DNA from: Lepidostoma basale | Lineage: Eukaryota > Arthropoda > Insecta > Trichoptera > Lepidostomatidae | Reading direction: 5' to 3' | DNA length: 64,000 nt | NCBI GenBank assembly: GCA_022606425.2 | Contig: JAHDVF020000580.1 | Span: forward strand, 558,001 to 622,000 | Shown: positions 44,669 through 57,435 of the stretch, in pieces | Numbering within the stretch: the stretch's first letter is position 1 | Layout: every line of letters starts with the position of its first letter | The notes under the pieces: model-generated | What the model saw: only the letters and a program-made list of their open reading frames with translations | Database searches by the model: none | Told to the model about the DNA's origin: nothing | Made by a program: the position numbers and the translations under genes

Positions 44669-46899
44669 AGTAAAGACATATTGTTTCTAAATGAATTGAA
44701 AATATATTCAATAAATGTTCAAAAATGAAGTTCCGTTTTGTAAGTAGTATTGTGCATGGAATATTCACCTAATTACTCGCTAGGGGTCTTGAAAACACGG
44801 TGCATGCCGCCTTCCGTGACATGTTAAGCTTCATTAGCGACTTCAAGTATAGTGGGGCATGTAAAGCCGAAATCAGTGATCATTCTTACATCATTAGTTC
44901 TTGCCATTATTTTACTAAATCATGCACGAACACAATGTAATACGCCCCTTCCCAATCAGATAAGATAAATAGATCCCATAAACGGTAACTAATTATAGGG
45001 AAACATTTCTTGGCGATAGTAAACAAACGTCTGAATTCAACGATTATCGTTTGTGTTCTCTGGATATCATTCATAAGCGTATTTTGAATCAAGAATAAAA
45101 CATCATAAATATTTGGAATCGGATGAAAAGAATATATTTTTATGTGTTTTCGGTTATTTGATTCTCAAAACAACTAATAGAGGGTGCTATGTAATTCCGA
45201 AGTGTTTTTGAGATTACTTTATTAAAGAATTGTGAGATATACAAATAAACAGATAATATATTTAAGATTGTTGACGTTTTTAATTTTGTTTTTATTAAAA
45301 TTCTATATTTACAGGTGTAGTGTCCCACAATAAATTTAAACTGTTAAAATCGCTGAACATTTTATTGATTGAAATTGAATGTACCGAGAATATTCTGTAT
45401 ATTTTCCAACCACGGATATTTATTGTAAATATTTTATTTTGATTTATTTATATTTATGTAAGTTTTTTGATACAATTATCGTTTAATTTACTGTCAAGTA
45501 TTAATTACTACGTATATCACGAAACGCGACGACTATACAATCGTATCGTTTTAAATATTATTTGAATTTTCGAGATAGAGATATATCAAATCATCGGTAA
45601 ATTATCCTAGGAATTGGTATTTAAATGATTTATTTCTAAATCTAGTGCGGTGTACAATAGTCTTTTGAGTATTTTATCCAAAATCATTTTAGAAAGAAAC
45701 ATAAAAGGTATGTGAAAATACAAAATAATATTTTATGTATATTCCTATTATTTTATAACATAGTCGTTTATGTCATCAGTTGATAGTTACTTTATACTGT
45801 AATACTTTAAACTAGTTTTTATTCAATCACTCAAATTCTTTCTCCTCCTCGTTTAAATTTTTGTAGCATAACGTATCTGTTTAAAAATTGTGCTTCTTGA
45901 AAAGAATTCAATTTTTTATCTGAAATCGGTGTTTCAACAAGCCACAGAATTTAACTTAATAAAAGTAAAATTTTATCGGTTGTTCCCTTGAGCATGGTTT
46001 GGGGGATTTTCGGTCATTGCGCTTTATCTCCCCTACGATCGTTTCTCTCCTGGAAACATATATGGGAATTGTCGGTACGATCCTTCCCGAATACCTTGTC
46101 ACACTTATCGTGAAGTCTCCGTAATTATTAGCGCCTACGAAGAAGATATATCCAAGAAAATCCGGCTTACAGCAAACTATGGTTGTTTTATAGGCGGTAT
46201 CGGCTTACTCGGTGCAGAAGGGAGACTTTATAGTGTGGCGGAGTCTTGTCGGGCCGAGCATCACATCCGGGCATGACAAGAAAACAAATTGTACGCAAAA
46301 GAAATTGAACGAGAGCGTGAAACACATCGATTGATGGAAGCATTGGCAGTCTAGCATTGTGCTAAACCCTCTCTCTTTCTCTCTCTCTCTCGTCAACAGG
46401 AAGCATGTTTGTAACCAATACCAAACGTATTGTTTATTGTTTCGTATCGAATACAAATATAATATCTATTTTATTTATATCCTTGGTAACAATAATAACA
46501 CGAGAAAGCTTCGCCGCGTTCTTGCGGGAGAAAATATTTTCTTTTTGTAGCCTAGGGGTAGTATCGTGATGAAAATTTTAATACATCATTATAGACGTAT
46601 GTCAAAATGAATGTGTCGAAATCAATTGATTTCGACGGGCAAATTTATTTGGCTGTAAACAAGATATCTCTTACACGATAAAGAGAAAAGAGCAGAGTTC
46701 ATTTCCAGATAGAAAAAGGTAAAGAATATTAACCCTTAATTGGGCGCTAGGAAACTGATCACGTTAAATTATATTGTTTTCAATTGAGAGATACAATTTT
46801 TTTTACCAAATAATACGTTAATGTGCTTCTTCTGAATTATTAGTCTTTTCATTCGATTGACACATATCATCATTATGTTTATATAATATTTTGTAAGCT
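44669..46899. other. AT-rich intron, nothing recognised apart from a microsatellite
   Basis: A (CT)n run lies at 46368-46391. The part at 46000-46260 is GC-balanced. No coding frame or interspersed repeat was recognised. Confidence 0.45.
46368..46391. repeat. (CT)n microsatellite
   Basis: CTCTCTCTTTCTCTCTCTCT, a dinucleotide run with one interruption. Confidence 0.9.
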
Positions 46900-46910
46900 G
46901 TGTCTATAGG

Positions 46911-47017
46911 GGCGAAAAGAGAAGGATGGAGTGCCGCATCGGTTAAAGTGTGACAGTCCATTCTTTCTGCCTACCCTTTCGGGGAGACGGCGTGATGTTT
47001 AGTTAGTTAGTTAGTTA
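46911..47017 (+). mobile_element. SINE with GTTA-tail LINE 3' end, 5'-truncated, exact target-site duplication
   Basis: Starts at GGCGAAAAGAGAAGGATGGA, after the hairpin domain of 42952-43127, and runs through AAAGTGTGACAGTCCATTCT and a CCCTTTCGGGG hairpin to four GTTA-type units. GTGTCTATAGG flanks it exactly at 46900-46910 and 47018-47028. The 11-bp duplication shows a real retroposition event of only ~107 bp. Confidence 0.85.
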
Positions 47018-47028
47018 GTGTCTATAGG

Positions 47029-48246
47029 AACATCAAAAATGTCAAATGGGAAATATTTTCCTTCGATTCATTTTGAATCTAGTGATTTGATTCAATTATA
47101 ATTATGTTCAAATTATACAAGGAAAAAAAATGAAATAGGTACTATTTTCTGTGAAACATTTACGTCCATTTTTTTTATCGAAAAATTCAATTGAAATTAA
47201 AAAGAAACACTTAAATTTCGATGTATTAACGTTTTGATTATAGATTGATTTGAAATAATACTAAAAGTTGTGAATAGTAGTAATATTATTAAAGATTTAA
47301 ATTTGAATAAAAAACGCGCAATGGTTTCTTATAACAATATTCAAAAGACGTGTTTTTGGCAAAATAGACAAGATTTACTAAGTCAGTCTTTGTAACCAAG
47401 TTTTCCTCTCCATTTTGTGTTTATGTACTTTCATTCAATAAGCGCTCATACTCGTAAATATGACTATACAGGAGTGTAATGGTGTATTTGCTGTCTCAGC
47501 CTCCCGCCTTCAGACTCAGACTCCTAAAGAGAACAAGGCGCCTACTGGCAAATCCTAAACAGAAAGGAAAATACCGTGCCATTGTTTCGTTAGTCGTTCC
47601 GTTTTTATTTCTGCGCGTCCAATTTCTTTGAATTTTAAGCCCACTAAGAATTAACCGTAAGTAGGTAGTCGTATATGCATTGTTTTGTCTGCACACCTCT
47701 GGCGAGAGAATATCCTCGCACATACTCCTGATTATTCCCTTTGTGTGAGGATATTATAGTTATACGTACGTGAAGTAGTCGCACTGGAGGGAGCGTGATA
47801 GGGCGCTTTGAAAGGATTTGTTAAAAGCCCTAATTTTTGTCCCCCGGGAGTCCATTGGTTGGTTTAACCCAAGATAATTGAAAATGCACTCCGCGATATG
47901 AACAAGTTAGCCCTTCCTTATTATCGAGTACTTAAATTTATACGAGTACCTACGCATTGTAAATTGGAATTTATTATTGATTTTGTTAATAAATAGAGAA
48001 CTAGATAAATATCAATAACTTGAAATTTTTAATAGCCCGATATTTTTTACTGATTTTTCATCTTTAAAATGAATGTAATTTATTAACAATTTTAATTCAT
48101 GCGTTTAGTTAAGAGATTTATTTATTGCATTAAAATACCAAATATGTATTGGTATATGTATTATGCATTATAAAAATTAGTGCATTAGCGGAAACATTTT
48201 GATGAACACGTTAAAGTGTATTAATAAATAATACTGATTTAAAAAA
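47029..48246. other. Intron stretch, nothing recognised
   Basis: GC-balanced at 47490-47720 and 47760-47880, otherwise AT-rich. Minor open frames there have no recognisable similarity. Confidence 0.45.
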
Positions 48247-48290
48247 AAGTGTTACGAACAAAATAATGAAAGATGATCATTAAGTTCTCA
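48247..48290 (+). mobile_element. Tiny GTTA-tail LINE scrap
   Basis: AAGTGTTACGAACAAAATAA then TGAAAGATGATCATTAAG matches the VMNKIMKGSLR codons. Nothing alignable on either side. Confidence 0.4.
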
Positions 48291-49305
48291 CAATCAATCA
48301 ATCAAACAAAAACGCACAATCAATATTTATTTTTCTCGTTTAAAAAATATTTGTGGTACTTAACTATTAATAATGAATATTATAATTACAATATTTGAAG
48401 ATAAATGTGCAGTCAAGTAGCATAATTTATATTTAGAAAAAATAATAAAAAAACTTTTGTAATAAATTTCGTATTCTCTCTGAGCTTTGTCTTCGGCAGC
48501 TTCTAAATAAAGTGATATTCTCAGAATCCACTTTTCTGATTTCTAGCCTCCCATGTTGATGAGAGAACTTTTTGACGAGAAGTAACCCTCTCTATTAAGG
48601 GCATGATTTAATCAAATTCTTATTGTACTTTTTTATTGAATTGCTTTCGCTTGTGGTAACTTTGTTGCGTGATTCATCATAAGTGCCCTCCAGTTGTTTT
48701 CGATTTTCCGGGTAGAAAAAAGGGCCGTAACATGGTGTAGAATGGAAAAACAGCCATAGTAAACATGAACGTGTATAATAAACATATAAAATACGCATTC
48801 CACTTCTGCGTAAATACTAATGTAAAACATAAAAAAATACATTACGTTTGGATACAAAAAAAACCATTTATGGTTAATGAACTATTTTATGCGAATTAAA
48901 TTAAATGGAAAGGTTTTTCGTGGCATCAATAAGGAATACCTACAAAAACTATCACTTGTTACTTATTTAAAAGAGTTCTAAATTTACATATCTGAATAAA
49001 GAAAATGATGCATCTGAAAACGTTAGCTTAATGAGTTTACACAAAAATAATTAGTTAAAATTAACTTTCTGAAAAATTAATAAATTTTATGTATAGAATC
49101 AGTACCCCAGAAATATCTATATACGAATATTTAAAAAATTAGGCAGTATATGAACATGCATTGTTTTAAAGGTAGTAAAAATATGAATAAATATAGTGTT
49201 TTCATTTTATATACAGTAATTCAATTTTGATCTTGTTAGAAGGGTTAACTACTATAAATTAGATAACCAAACGATTTTACTGAAATCTTTTTATGGAAGT
49301 TCATT
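48291..49305. other. AT-rich intron, nothing recognised
   Basis: No coding or repeat match until the foldback element. ATTTTACTGAAATCTT at 49274-49289 is shared with the flank of the related elements at 29.6 and 42.2 kb. Confidence 0.45.
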
Positions 49306-49575
49306 GTAAATAATAATGAAATAAAACGATGTTTTTTAACTACTTCCACTTTTGTATTTATTTCGACAGCGACTGGTTTCGCCAGGTTCGCTGGCATTGA
49401 CAGACTAGTGACAATGTTATAAACAATCTCCTTTATATACATGCAGATCAGGGATGGTAAACAGAGTTCTATACCGTCTGTCGATGCCAGCGAGCCTGGC
49501 GAAACCGGTTGCTGTCGAAATAAAGACAAAAGTGGATGTAGTTAAAAAACATCGTTTTATTTAATTATTATTTAC
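49306..49575. repeat. 270-bp foldback element with two hammerhead-like arms
   Basis: The arms 49306-49404 and 49476-49575 are reverse complements (GTAAATAATAAT.AAATAAAA, then CGATGTTTTTTAACTACTTC and CTTTTGT.TTTATTTCGACA). They face inward and are separated by about 70 unrelated bases. Each arm carries CTGTC.ATGCCAG, the stem-loop, GAAACC and GTCG. With 29573-29753 this defines a family whose arms are stable while the spacer varies from 0 to 70 bases. Confidence 0.8.
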
Positions 49576-49797
49576 TATAAATAAATAAAACGTGTTATAT
49601 CATTGGGGTTTTATTAAAAACTATTAACAATATAGATGCATTGTAATCAAAGTTAACGAAATATGCTTGCTTTAGGAAACTCTAGTCTCAATACCAAAAG
49701 ACTTTAATCGATCACTCTACCAAGAATATTTGTTTCATTATATAAAATAAGAATTTTTACGAAAATTTAATGTAATTTTTTCTTTCAAGAGTTTTTT

Positions 49798-49922
49798 CAA
49801 TATTTTTTTTAACTGAAGGTAACAAACAGCGATTTCAATATAAATATACAAACACATAGAGACAAAAAAGGCCAATTACATGTTACCACAGACAATTACA
49901 TGCTACCACAGACGTAAGGGAA
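49798..49922 (-). mobile_element. 3' UTR scrap of the Jockey/CR1-like LINE, with an internal duplication
   Basis: The + strand AAGGTAACAAACAGCGATTT then CATGTTACCACAGAC matches 950-1040 (GGGTAACATACAGCGATATC, ATGCTACCACA). CAATTACATG.TACCACAGA occurs twice in tandem (49877-49912). Confidence 0.55.
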
Positions 49923-52900
49923 CGCGTTTTTTTTTTAAATGAATTTAAATATTTTAAGAATGTTTTTATCCAATATTAGCTTATTTTTCTCAATGTTCAA
50001 ATATTTTATACCTTTACAACTGGTAAGATAAAATACAGAATTTATATCGTTTTTCCATGGTGATAATATAAAATCTTTGAATAACGTCTAAGAAAATTGC
50101 TTTTTGTATGAAGGAAAAATAAGTGTTAGAATTCACAAAAAAATCACCATTATTAAATTCCACAGTTTTAAAGTCTTAAGTATGTTATCAATTGTAATGG
50201 AAATGTTACATAGAAGAAAATAATTTACATTTAAAAAACATGAAAAAATCGCACTAAGTAAATTGAATTTTTGTTGGTACTATTGTAGCTAACATAATTA
50301 CACTCTAATTCAGCGGGTCGGGTATATATAAATCTAAACAAACACCGAACAACAATTGGAATTTCCCATCCAATCACACACTTCGGGAGAACTTTACAAA
50401 TGATTTTTTATTGCCCCAGAATCCATGAAACGGGGCGGGGAAGGGAAGCAGCGGGACCGCTGCGAAGGGAAGAGATTAACAAAGTGCTTACGTAGAGTAA
50501 AGAACTTTCTTCCCTCGCTGGTGAACTAATTCACCACTTATTGAACAGACTTTAGGGTAAATTCAATGCATATGACCACACAATATCGAATCTAATGACA
50601 TTAGGAGCTTTTCAATCCGGTATAATTTTATGACGGGCCCTTCGTTATGCTCGAGGGCTCGGACTAATTGCGGCACAGGCGCAGGGCGGAATAAGAGAAA
50701 ATTCGTAGAATTTAAGCTCACATTCCGGAATAAAAAAACCTTGAAGGTCCAGCTGTTGGAAATATTTTTGTAAATGGTAGAATTTTTTTTTTAATTCTTA
50801 AGAATTTTATTTTTAACTAGTATCCAAGGGCATTCATTTCGCCATCATGAATCTTGTGAATAACGGAAACGACCTTCTTATAAATCTAATATAGAAATTA
50901 TATTTTATTAAACCATACAATATCGCCACTTAAATGGATGAATTAAAAATTAACTATTGCTTGTACAAATATAAACTACTGAATATGTCAATTAAATAGA
51001 CATATTGAAAATTAGATAATCGAAATTATAATAGGAAAGTGAGCGCGGAAATAAATTGTTTAATTAAAATCAAGTATTTACCACAAACTCGATAGGTGAA
51101 TGAAAATGGTATATTTGTTTTTTTTTTGCTATTTTATGCATTGATACTAGACAGAATATAATACAACCGAAATTTCGACATGGCATGGTGATTATTTTTA
51201 TTATTTAAAAAATATTATTTTTATGCTAACGATATGAGTATTTTTATTGCAATCCAATGATATCTTAATAAACCAACTATGCAATTTTTTCCTTATTTTT
51301 GTGAAAAATGAAGCGATGGCATGTCTAGGATTGAATCTAATTATTTGTTTAAGGAGACAAGTGTTCTGTTCCTTAGATCACTAATCCATTTTTTACAGCG
51401 TTATGATTTTTCTTTTTCTTCTACATTCGCGATAGCTTTTTTGTGATTTTCACTTTTTGCATTTATCATCAACATGTTTTGAGTCATATATGCCCTTCCT
51501 CAGTATAGTAATGTTAAAATTTCTACACAGAGGAAAGGCATCTGTAGTCCGAAACATGTTTGTAAAAAGTGCGCAACCTTTTTTTTTAATTATTCAAATT
51601 ATAATTGTTAATTCATCCAAACGTATATTCATTCCTTTGTTTGTTCTAATATAATCCATTATTCCAGTACAAATCTCTATTCATATCCATATACGAGTAC
51701 TAAATGATACCGTAATGTAACAGCCATTTTGTTTTACCGACAAACCCCACGCAACGGTGTAACAGAAATCAACAGGATGAATTATGTTCTCGGGATGACT
51801 TGCGACAATGTTCTTGCGAGGACTGTACGCTTACTTGTATGTTTCCTGCACTTGTTCTCTGCCGAAATGAGTAATCTCATGAAGCCCAGCCTCCGGCGTG
51901 TCAGCGAAGATTGCCACCGTACATCCTCCCTGCTTCCTGTTGAGATTGGAATTCTCGTCTGCATGGTCGCCCTCTCCCCATATTTTATATTAAACTGACG
52001 TTTAGTTCTTAGCGGATGCAGGGAAAAACTGATTTTAGTGCTTTAACTAGAGTGTGTTGAATATATTTTGCAGGTCTCGTGTATACCTACTAGGAATGCT
52101 GGTATTATCTTAAAAAAACATTTTATGTCAAATAAGAGAACTTTTTACACGTTTACTTTAAATTGATAAAAATGTAATTTTACTAGTAGGTTACTAGATG
52201 AAATTACGAAAAGGGAAAAAAATTAAAACTTTTAATTCAAATTTACACATGTAAACAAAATATATATTTTTAATACTTATTTATTTAGTTATAAAAAAAT
52301 ACATATTTTCTACAACTAGTATATGACATTTTTAATACATAATATTCAAATTTATAAAGAAAGCAAAAAAAGCAATGTTGTTTTAATTCATTTTTTCAGA
52401 TTAGATAACTATTCGATTTCTATCAAATCCGGGATAGAAATACTATAATAATTTGTTAGATGTCAAATAATATATTTTTATTATTTCTTTTTCAGAGAGG
52501 CTCAGTTTTCCCCTTGTTTTTATTTACGTACAATGCAAAATAAATGTCATTGTATTACCGTGAGTTGTGTAGACTCATTCAGGGACGTAGGTAATATAAT
52601 ATATATGACAATGAAATAGATATTAAGAGAAATGATATATACAAAGTAATGTTAAGTCATTTACAAATTGCCAAATCTACAATACTTAAATCATTTGTAG
52701 CATAATTTTTGATAATCTTAAGGTATTCAGAGTGAATCTTAGTATTATGGAGATAAAAGCTGTTGGTTACTCACATATATGTTTTGTTATGGTTCTATTT
52801 TGAAGATATCATAAAATTTATTGGGAAATGATGTAAAATTATTACGTATATAGTTGTATTTAAAAAAAAAACTTTAATTTACCTATAAAACTTATAAAAA

Positions 52901-55189
52901 TAATTTTTCGGCTCCGCTCTAGTAAACTTTAATGTGTTAAAGAAAAATTTGTACCATTCGATCGTTGCGGTGTTTTATAACGTGTTCGTTGTAATTGCAT
53001 ATTGTGACTTAATTTCAGATTTCTGACGTTGGCAAGTTCCTTTAGCTGGTCGTTTACATCTTTGGATTCCTAGAACTGATTGTACACAACATATAGCGAA
53101 GGTAGCAAAACCTTTAGTGTTACCACCCGAGACTGTGACGAGAACTTGCTTAATCAATTTCAATTCATCGTTTAGTTTGTATTTCGTTGATCCATAATAT
53201 TGGATCTACCCTCTCTCACAAAGCCGCGTATCCGAATAAATCGGGAGTTGTTTGATGTTTGATTTCAGCTTTGTATTCCGGTCCAGGTAGGCACCTCCCA
53301 GGCGGGGATGGATATTGACAGTGCCGGAATATATGTTGTTTGATTATACTTAATGCACACAATGTCTCCATTGAGCGGGTGCCGTACAATTAGCGCCATG
53401 TATACACACATGAATTTATTCCCGCTCTCCCTGCGCACGGGATAATCTGCGAAATGTTCATTCATTTTCTACCGCTGCTAATTAACTTTAACGTGTATTG
53501 TTATACTTTAAAATTGAATCATGCTCATTAAATCCAGTGAAATTTAATGTTCACATCTACATGACTAGTAAAAGAAAAATGGTTATCTGATTTGAGGATT
53601 CAATAATGTAATTATAAATGTTATGATGCTTACGTAGTAAAATATAAACACTCATTAATAGAAAATATTTAAACTTGTTTAATATGTTTGCGCAAATATA
53701 ATGGACTTTAATCATACACCTTTGAAAATCAACCAATAACTCAAATGTAGGTAACGAAACTTTCTCTAACCTATATATTATTTGAGGTTCCATTGTTATG
53801 ACTTTTTTCCATGGATGAATAGAGGGAAATAATCATATTTCTCTCCCGTTAAATAATGAAAGCCGATAAGTAAATAAGAATTCGCGAAACACGCGTAAAT
53901 TTGATTAATTTATCATTGTTTGAATGGGGTATGAAACGACGCCATTGTTTGCGGTATTATTTTTGAAAAGACGAAATAATTCGTCTAATTTCGTAAACCC
54001 ATTAAGGCAATGAGTTATTAAGCCTAAAAACAAAAGAACGCAATTGTGTACCTTCGCGTTTCTCAGTTGGAAGATCTTCAAGTGGAAAACGATTGTCTTA
54101 TGATGGAATTATACCTTCACTCGTTTATAAATTAAATACAAACCATCCAAATTAAGCTGTTGGCATTTTGGGCGCTGCGGTCTGAATGGGAATTCATTTC
54201 CACGAGTCCCGGAGGAGACGGATATGGCGGGGAACTTGCAGATGAATATTATGACATACCGACTAGGAATATTGTCCCAGCTTTAGTTCAACGCGATAAG
54301 CGCGCACTTTAAATTAGTTCCGCCCGGATAACTCAATATGTAAGCCTAAAGGGTGCCCACTGACTGAAATAACACCAATTTCAAAGATCGGCACATTATT
54401 CGAAAAACCGTTGTTTAATTTGAAAGATTTTATTACAAATCCAAAATATATATTTTTATAATTACGAGAACATTCTTTCGAAAACTCGATCGGCCAGAAG
54501 TTATTTAATAAAATTTAAATTACCACCCGCTTTATCATTAATTAAATTTTCTATCGAGATGGGGTATAAAAATATCTAGAGAATGCGCATTTTTTAAATT
54601 TTGTAGCGATTTCGTGGAATCACGAAACTCTTTCCGGCGGGTGAATGAATATTTGGGTTTCTGGATCTTGGTTTACAGTTACAAGACTGCAAACATAGGA
54701 GGATTCTTAACAATATTGTGCACCGTATAGGGGTTTATACATTAGATCGGGTGTACGGTGAGGGGGCGGGCACGCGGGGTAAGCCCGCGGGGCCTCGCGC
54801 GTCCCGAGTAAGTGCAACATTTAATTTGCATAAACAAAGTTTACTAACGCAATAGTGTCTGAAGGAAATCCTCCGCTCTCTGTAGTGTCGTCAGTCTCCC
54901 TCTCCCGGTGGCTAGATTCAGTTCCAATAGCAGCGTAACGGTCTCAAATATTAATGAACCTACATGGCTTTATAAACAATTAACAATACATTAATAATTA
55001 CAGTTTCGAAAACTCTATAAGCGATTCTCAACAACACGGTTTCACACTTACACTATCAAATGTACTCATATAACCCTTACCACTCGTTATGTGAATTAGG
55101 CTTATGGAAGCCGTTGATTGTTACATTTCTGATGGTGCACTGAGCACACCATTTATAAATGAGAAATAGAATATTGATTTATACATATA
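49923..55189. other. Longest repeat-poor stretch, with several GC-enriched patches
   Basis: Over 5 kb without a recognised interspersed repeat, the longest such interval in the presumed intron. GC-enriched patches are at 50390-50720, 51780-51960, 53270-53460, 54170-54360 and 54740-54940. None gives a convincing coding frame. Intronic regulatory DNA is one explanation; it is not demonstrated. Confidence 0.4.
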
Positions 55190-55198
55190 TAGGTATAC

Positions 55199-55511
55199 TT
55201 AAGGATCGTAGATCATACATATGGAAAGAATGAATAAAGAAATAATGGTAAAAAAATTATGTGTTAACGATGTAAATGGAACCAGAAATAGAGGAAGACC
55301 GAAGAAAACGTGGCACGATCAAATAAATAAAATCAGAATGTCGGCCATGCGAGGAGTCAGAGAAATCGACGCGCGTGCATGACACGATGTATGAATGTTG
55401 AGGAATCGAGAGAAATATGTCAGGAATGAAAAGTGTGGCAGTCCATTCTTTCTGCCTATCCCTTCATCCCTTCGGGAAACGGCGTGATGGTTAGTTAGTT
55501 AGTTAGTTAGT
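55199..55511 (+). mobile_element. GTTA-tail LINE, 3' copy with target-site duplication
   Basis: Runs from a scrambled SLRWFGHM region through MVKKLCVNDVNGTRNRGRP and the HDQIN, RACMTRCMNVE codons to the tail. The hairpin region has a small duplication (CCCTTCATCCCTTCGGG). It ends in five or six GTTA units. TAGGTATAC flanks at 55190-55198 and 55512-55520. Confidence 0.8.
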
Positions 55512-55719
55512 TAGGTATACATGCAAATATTTTGTATTTATGAGGTCAATGTTGTAGATAAGCCTTCTAAAAGGAAAAATACTTAAACAGTTTCAATACT
55601 ACTATTTGAATAAAAAATGGCAAAAGTTTTATTCTACATATTTTACGTATGCATACAACGCTCTAATTAAATTTTGGAAAACGTGATACTTGTATTTACC
55701 ACATCAAGCATTTACTTTA

Positions 55720-56233
55720 ACTAACTAACTAACTAACCATCACGTCGTTTCCCAGGAGGGGTAGGCAGAGAGGATGGATCGCCTCATTGTTTTATCCTGA
55801 TATAACTCTCGCGCCTCTTCTACATTCACATATCGTGACAAACACGCTCGTCGATTGTTCCTACTTCGAACATAGCCGTCTTTCAGTAATTGATTAATTT
55901 GGTCATGCCATGTATTCCTTGGCTTTCCTCGACTTTTTTTCCATTCACACTACTTGTATATATATTTTTAACCATTCTTCTCTCATCCATTCGTTCCATT
56001 TATGTCCAAACCATCTTAGTGACCCTTTCTTGATTTTATTTATCACCCATTCATCCGCTTTACATTCCTTTTTTACTTCATCATTTGATATTCTATCATA
56101 CATTGTTTTTTCCCAAATCCTTCTACCTCATTTCATTCATGTGACCTCATTTCTACGGCATTTATCCTAATTTCATCCTTCTTCTGTCAACTCCAAGTTT
56201 ATTTTATTTTTTTTACTTTGTGTCTATAAATTT
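55720..56233 (-). mobile_element. GTTA-tail LINE, 514-bp copy with 15-bp target-site duplication
   Basis: CAAGCATTTACTTTA stands at 55705-55719 and 56234-56248, directly outside the (TAAC)n end and the truncated 5' end. The minus strand carries RLRWFGHK-like, QDQINQLLKDGYVRSRNNRR and EEAREL-type codons of the divergent subfamily. The hairpin reads CCCCTCCTGGG. Frames are broken throughout. Confidence 0.85.
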
Positions 56234-56448
56234 CAAGCATTTACTTTATGTCTAAGAATTTTAATTGAGTTGAAATACAAGCGCATCATTTAGATTTTTT
56301 TTGTTACCAGTTTATATTATCAATATATTTTAATAAAATAAGTTTTAAATTTTTTTACCCATTATTTATGTTCTGGTTTGGAGTCTCACGTAGCCACGTC
56401 TTCACTTTCTAGAAACTTTGCTTTAAAAATATTTTGTTGATTGATTTT

Positions 56449-56617
56449 CATGACATGTTAAAGGCAGCAAGTGCTCGTATATCACAATATTTATTGTCGC
56501 GTGAATTATACACCAGACTAAAGACATCGTGATTGTTTCGCATTTCGCCGGGAATCGAACTCGGAGCCTTCTGTGTGGCAGTTACAGCTGTTACCACTCT
56601 GCCACCAAAGCCGTTTA
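56449..56617 (-). mobile_element. tRNA-derived SINE
   Basis: The minus strand has GGCTTTGGTGGCAGAGTGGT (A-box-like) and GAGTTCGATTCCCGGCG (B box), then a body that diverges from the 57.5-kb copy after about 100 bases. tRNA identity is not assigned. Confidence 0.7.
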
Positions 56618-57104
56618 TTTACATTTAAAATATTTAAAGTGCGTAATAAACAACAATGTAAAGCTAGTGCAATTTGTTTGCGTGAATTGTATTAGCAGAG
56701 TGGAATTACCTTAATGCGAAACAGTTGAACAGCGACTTGGCTTCTGATTTAGCATATTACAAGAGATATTATGTGCGGCGGCGGCATTTAGAACAAGCTT
56801 AATGAATGCGCATTTGCAGTATCAGCATAATCCGCTATGATCCTCTGCACGCTCGCGACACGTATCCACTAGTGGGGACCCGAACGTACTCGTACATACC
56901 TAATAACTACCTACTTAGATGCCTCTTATGTTATACTCGTTTGTGTAACACCCAATACACACTTGCAAGCACAGAGCTGTGGCTTGAGCAAGAACCAGAT
57001 ACGTTTAAAACTTACTTATTAAAAACATAATTGGACACCTTCGACACTCCGATAATTAGATTCGCACTGTTATTATGTTATCTCCACATGACCCAAATAT
57101 GTGC
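56618..57104. other. Intron stretch, nothing recognised
   Basis: GC-balanced at 56770-57000 with a 74-codon + frame that resembles no known protein. Confidence 0.45.
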
Positions 57105-57330
57105 TAAGGGGAGAAAAATACCACCTCCTTCGACTGATATTAATGGGTAAAGTGTAGGGACGTCGGGGAGTTGGTAGATGGCAGTTGTCCTGACTGCGGA
57201 ACATCAAAGAGTGGACAGGAATAACAAGAGTTCAGAACCTGTTCCAAGTGGTGCAGGATAGAGGTGCCTTTGCTGCAGTGATCGCGAAAGTTGGGGGGAC
57301 CTGACACGGTACTGAAAGAAGAAGTTAATA
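57105..57330 (+). mobile_element. 3' end of the same LINE as at 250-490
   Basis: Reads LRNIKEWTG then NLFQVVQDRGAFAAVIAKVG, with a stop in place of the Trp codon before LRN and an extra G that shifts the acidic tail out of frame. About 85 percent alike to the first copy by eye. Confidence 0.6.
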
Positions 57331-57350
57331 TGTATTGTCGATACTAAAAC

Positions 57351-57372
57351 ATATTATTATTATTATTATTAT
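57351..57372. repeat. (ATT)n microsatellite
   Basis: About seven ATT units following the LINE fragment. Confidence 0.85.
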
Positions 57373-57435
57373 ATCGTTGAATCGCTCCTAACATCTTAAC
57401 AGCGCGAGCCAAATCGATCTAAAGGGTAGAAGTAT

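Noticed and set aside
52975..53163. Minus-strand 62-codon frame with four cysteines (FAICCVQSV...CKRPAKGTC), possible small secreted peptide
   Set aside because: No signal peptide at the N-terminus, no splice or promoter support and no recognised family.
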